From the NCBI GenBank assembly GCA_012516175.1, contig JAAYWZ010000075.1:1-37619 (forward strand): a stretch of 37,619 bases of DNA, written 5' to 3'. The DNA comes from Bacilli bacterium (GTDB lineage: Bacteria > Bacillota_I > Bacilli_A > Haloplasmatales > Haloplasmataceae). Below, piece by piece: positions 36,399 through 37,619 of the stretch (positions within the stretch are counted from its first letter, which is position 1; every line of letters starts with the position of its first letter). Under the pieces are notes generated by a model, which worked only from the letters and a program-made list of their open reading frames with translations, was not told the origin of the DNA and did no database searches. The translations under genes were made by a program, and so were the position numbers.

Positions 36399-36420
36399 CA
36401 CTGTACTCCTTTCTACTAGT

Positions 36421-37619
36421 CTAGCCAGTGTATTGGACATCAAGTCCAATTTCAAACATCCTCCGCCAAGGCATATAAACATCATTGAACTTGACTTTAC
36501 CAACTAAACTAGGAAGATAATCTTTAATGAATTTTTCAAGTTCGGATTTTGCTAATTCACTAACTATACCACGTTGTTCTTTAACATAAAAGTAGTTGAA
36601 ACCTAAATCCTGCAAATAGTTTTCTGTAATATAACGTCTAACCACAGAACAGTAACCTAAGTCTTCAATATAACGATGAACAAGGAAATCCTTATGGACA
36701 GTATCATTACCATAGATTAAATATCTAAATCCATGGGGAATACATGTACCTAATGAGTTTGAAGAAGTATTCCAACCGGCATAAGCAGCTAATTTCATAA
36801 TTAATCCCTTTTGCTCAACAAGGGTAATTAATTCTAAATCACCACCATTGCCAAAGGCAACATCAGCGAGAATGGCAGGTTTCTTTTTGACATTTATAAT
36901 ATAATCGAGAAATTCAATAAACTCCACGAGATTCCGTTGGGTAGTAAATCCTGCTCCTTTAGTCTCAAACTGGTGTGGAGCCGAAATCATCACATCTGCA
37001 GGCGCATTCACGCAGAGAATAATGTCAGCCTCATCAATTGATGAGACTACTAAACCACCACTCGCAACGATATGATACTTGATTGTCGTATCAAGGAAAC
37101 GATCCTCTAAAACAGGAATTGTCGTTGGTGCTGAACATACTGCATACTTAATATAAACCAACGGTCTTTTTCCCTTTATTTCATTTAACATTCTGCTTAT
37201 TAAAGTATTACCCACTTCATCAGCGCCTGGATACATATAAGCTCTTAACTGTAATCGATCCTTTTCAATTTGGGAGCGGATGACTTTTTGATCCATAGCG
37301 GTCCACCCATAAACTGCTGCATCATCTTGAGGTATAATTAAGAAATCAATCGTATGATCTTTAACATACTCTAACGTCTTTAGATTCATTGCCACATTGA
37401 TTTTGCGACGCGTTAAAAAGTCATCTAAATATTCTTGCTTAATCTTTAAACTATTGAAGGTAGCGATTTCTTCTTCAGTTGCTATTTTTAACTCCATTTT
37501 ATGCTTAATATATCCATATTTAAAAATCTCTAAGCCACATTCATCATAATAGTCAGGTTCTTCATCACTTAAACTATATTGGGGACAACGCATGATTAAA
37601 TGAAAGGCAAAGATTTTTA
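36421..37619 (-). CDS. DUF4127 family protein, 5' end beyond the window
   Basis: About 400 residues of a DUF4127 protein. The frame stays open past the first Met (37593) to the window edge, reading K-I-F-A-F-H-L-I-M-R-C-P in family fashion, so the start is outside. Recognisable segments are SLSDEEPDYYDECGLEIFKY, IDFLIIPQDDAAVYGWTA, YPGADEVG, DVAFGNGGD and AYAGWNTSSNSLGT. The conserved acidic residues and Asn suggest an enzyme, possibly on carbohydrates, but its activity is not known to me. No signal is visible because the N-terminus is missing. It is in one unit with the downstream ROK kinase. Confidence 0.88.
   Translation of the reverse strand, partial: KIFAFHLIMRCPQYSLSDEEPDYYDECGLEIFKYGYIKHKMELKIATEEEIATFNSLKIKQEYLDDFLTRRKINVAMNLKTLEYVKDHTIDFLIIPQDDAAVYGWTAMDQKVIRSQIEKDRLQLRAYMYPGADEVGNTLISRMLNEIKGKRPLVYIKYAVCSAPTTIPVLEDRFLDTTIKYHIVASGGLVVSSIDEADIILCVNAPADVMISAPHQFETKGAGFTTQRNLVEFIEFLDYIINVKKKPAILADVAFGNGGDLELITLVEQKGLIMKLAAYAGWNTSSNSLGTCIPHGFRYLIYGNDTVHKDFLVHRYIEDLGYCSVVRRYITENYLQDLGFNYFYVKEQRGIVSELAKSELEKFIKDYLPSLVGKVKFNDVYMPWRRMFEIGLDVQYTG

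Noticed and set aside
35508-36503. ROK kinase start at 36503
   Set aside because: The extra 35 codons overlap the DUF4127 gene and have no ribosome site; GTG 36398 has AAAGGAG and gives the normal family length.

Overview
The window is a low-GC, gene-dense stretch of chromosome from an endospore-forming Bacillota (Bacilli-type gene order). Evidence for this: the L27 N-terminal extension together with its processing protease Prp; sporulation proteins SpoIVA, SpoIVFA, SpoIVFB, SpoVIF, a SpoIIB-like SPOR protein and a SafA-like LysM protein; and two gene blocks that follow the Bacillus subtilis order (radC..spoIVFA-spoIVFB-rplU-prp-rpmA-obg, and cmk-rpsA-der-gpsA..spoIVA-hbs-aroC-aroB..aroA). 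I cannot place it to genus. All genes except hppA are on the minus strand, so transcription runs from high to low coordinates. The genetic code is the standard bacterial one: TAG ends queA, obg, der, cmk-rpsA and spoIVA, and TGA ends aroB and aroA.

Layout from low to high coordinates. 0.1-4.3 kb: operon ruvA-ruvB-queA-tgt-yajC; tgt carries an in-frame TAG before its zinc site, with the rest of the gene intact. 4.3-8 kb: a formate/nitrite-type channel, a SafA-like LysM protein, an erythromycin-esterase/ChaN-like protein and an aldo/keto reductase. 8-11.9 kb: obg, the rplU-prp-rpmA operon behind an L21-leader RNA, and spoIVFA-spoIVFB. 11.9-13.8 kb: a coiled-coil protein, a zinc-ribbon/membrane protein split by an in-frame TGA, and a GyrI-like protein, in the place where mreBCD/minCD sit in B. 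subtilis. 13.8-15.1 kb: radC, split by a 552-nt ORF-less group II intron. 15.1-18.5 kb: SpoIIB-like, folC, nth, dnaD. 18.5-24 kb: operon aroC-aroB-aroA-small membrane protein-dapB-cca. 24-31.6 kb: HU, spoIVA, spoVIF, gpsA, der, a cmk-rpsA fusion and a tail-anchored unknown protein. 31.8-33.9 kb (+): a membrane pyrophosphatase. 34-37.6 kb: an Ig-like-domain lipoprotein, a ROK kinase and a DUF4127 protein cut by the window edge.

The most unusual content is the intron in radC. It falls exactly between the conserved G and D of the JAMM metal-binding motif. It has a GUGCG 5' end, a 34-nt domain V, a domain VI with a bulged A seven bases from an AC 3' end, and two exon-binding sequences that pair with the radC exon, but no maturase gene. 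RadC can be made only if this intron splices, presumably with a maturase supplied from elsewhere. Next in interest are the two in-frame stop codons (tgt UAG, zinc-ribbon/membrane gene UGA), each followed by C and by an intact conserved reading frame.
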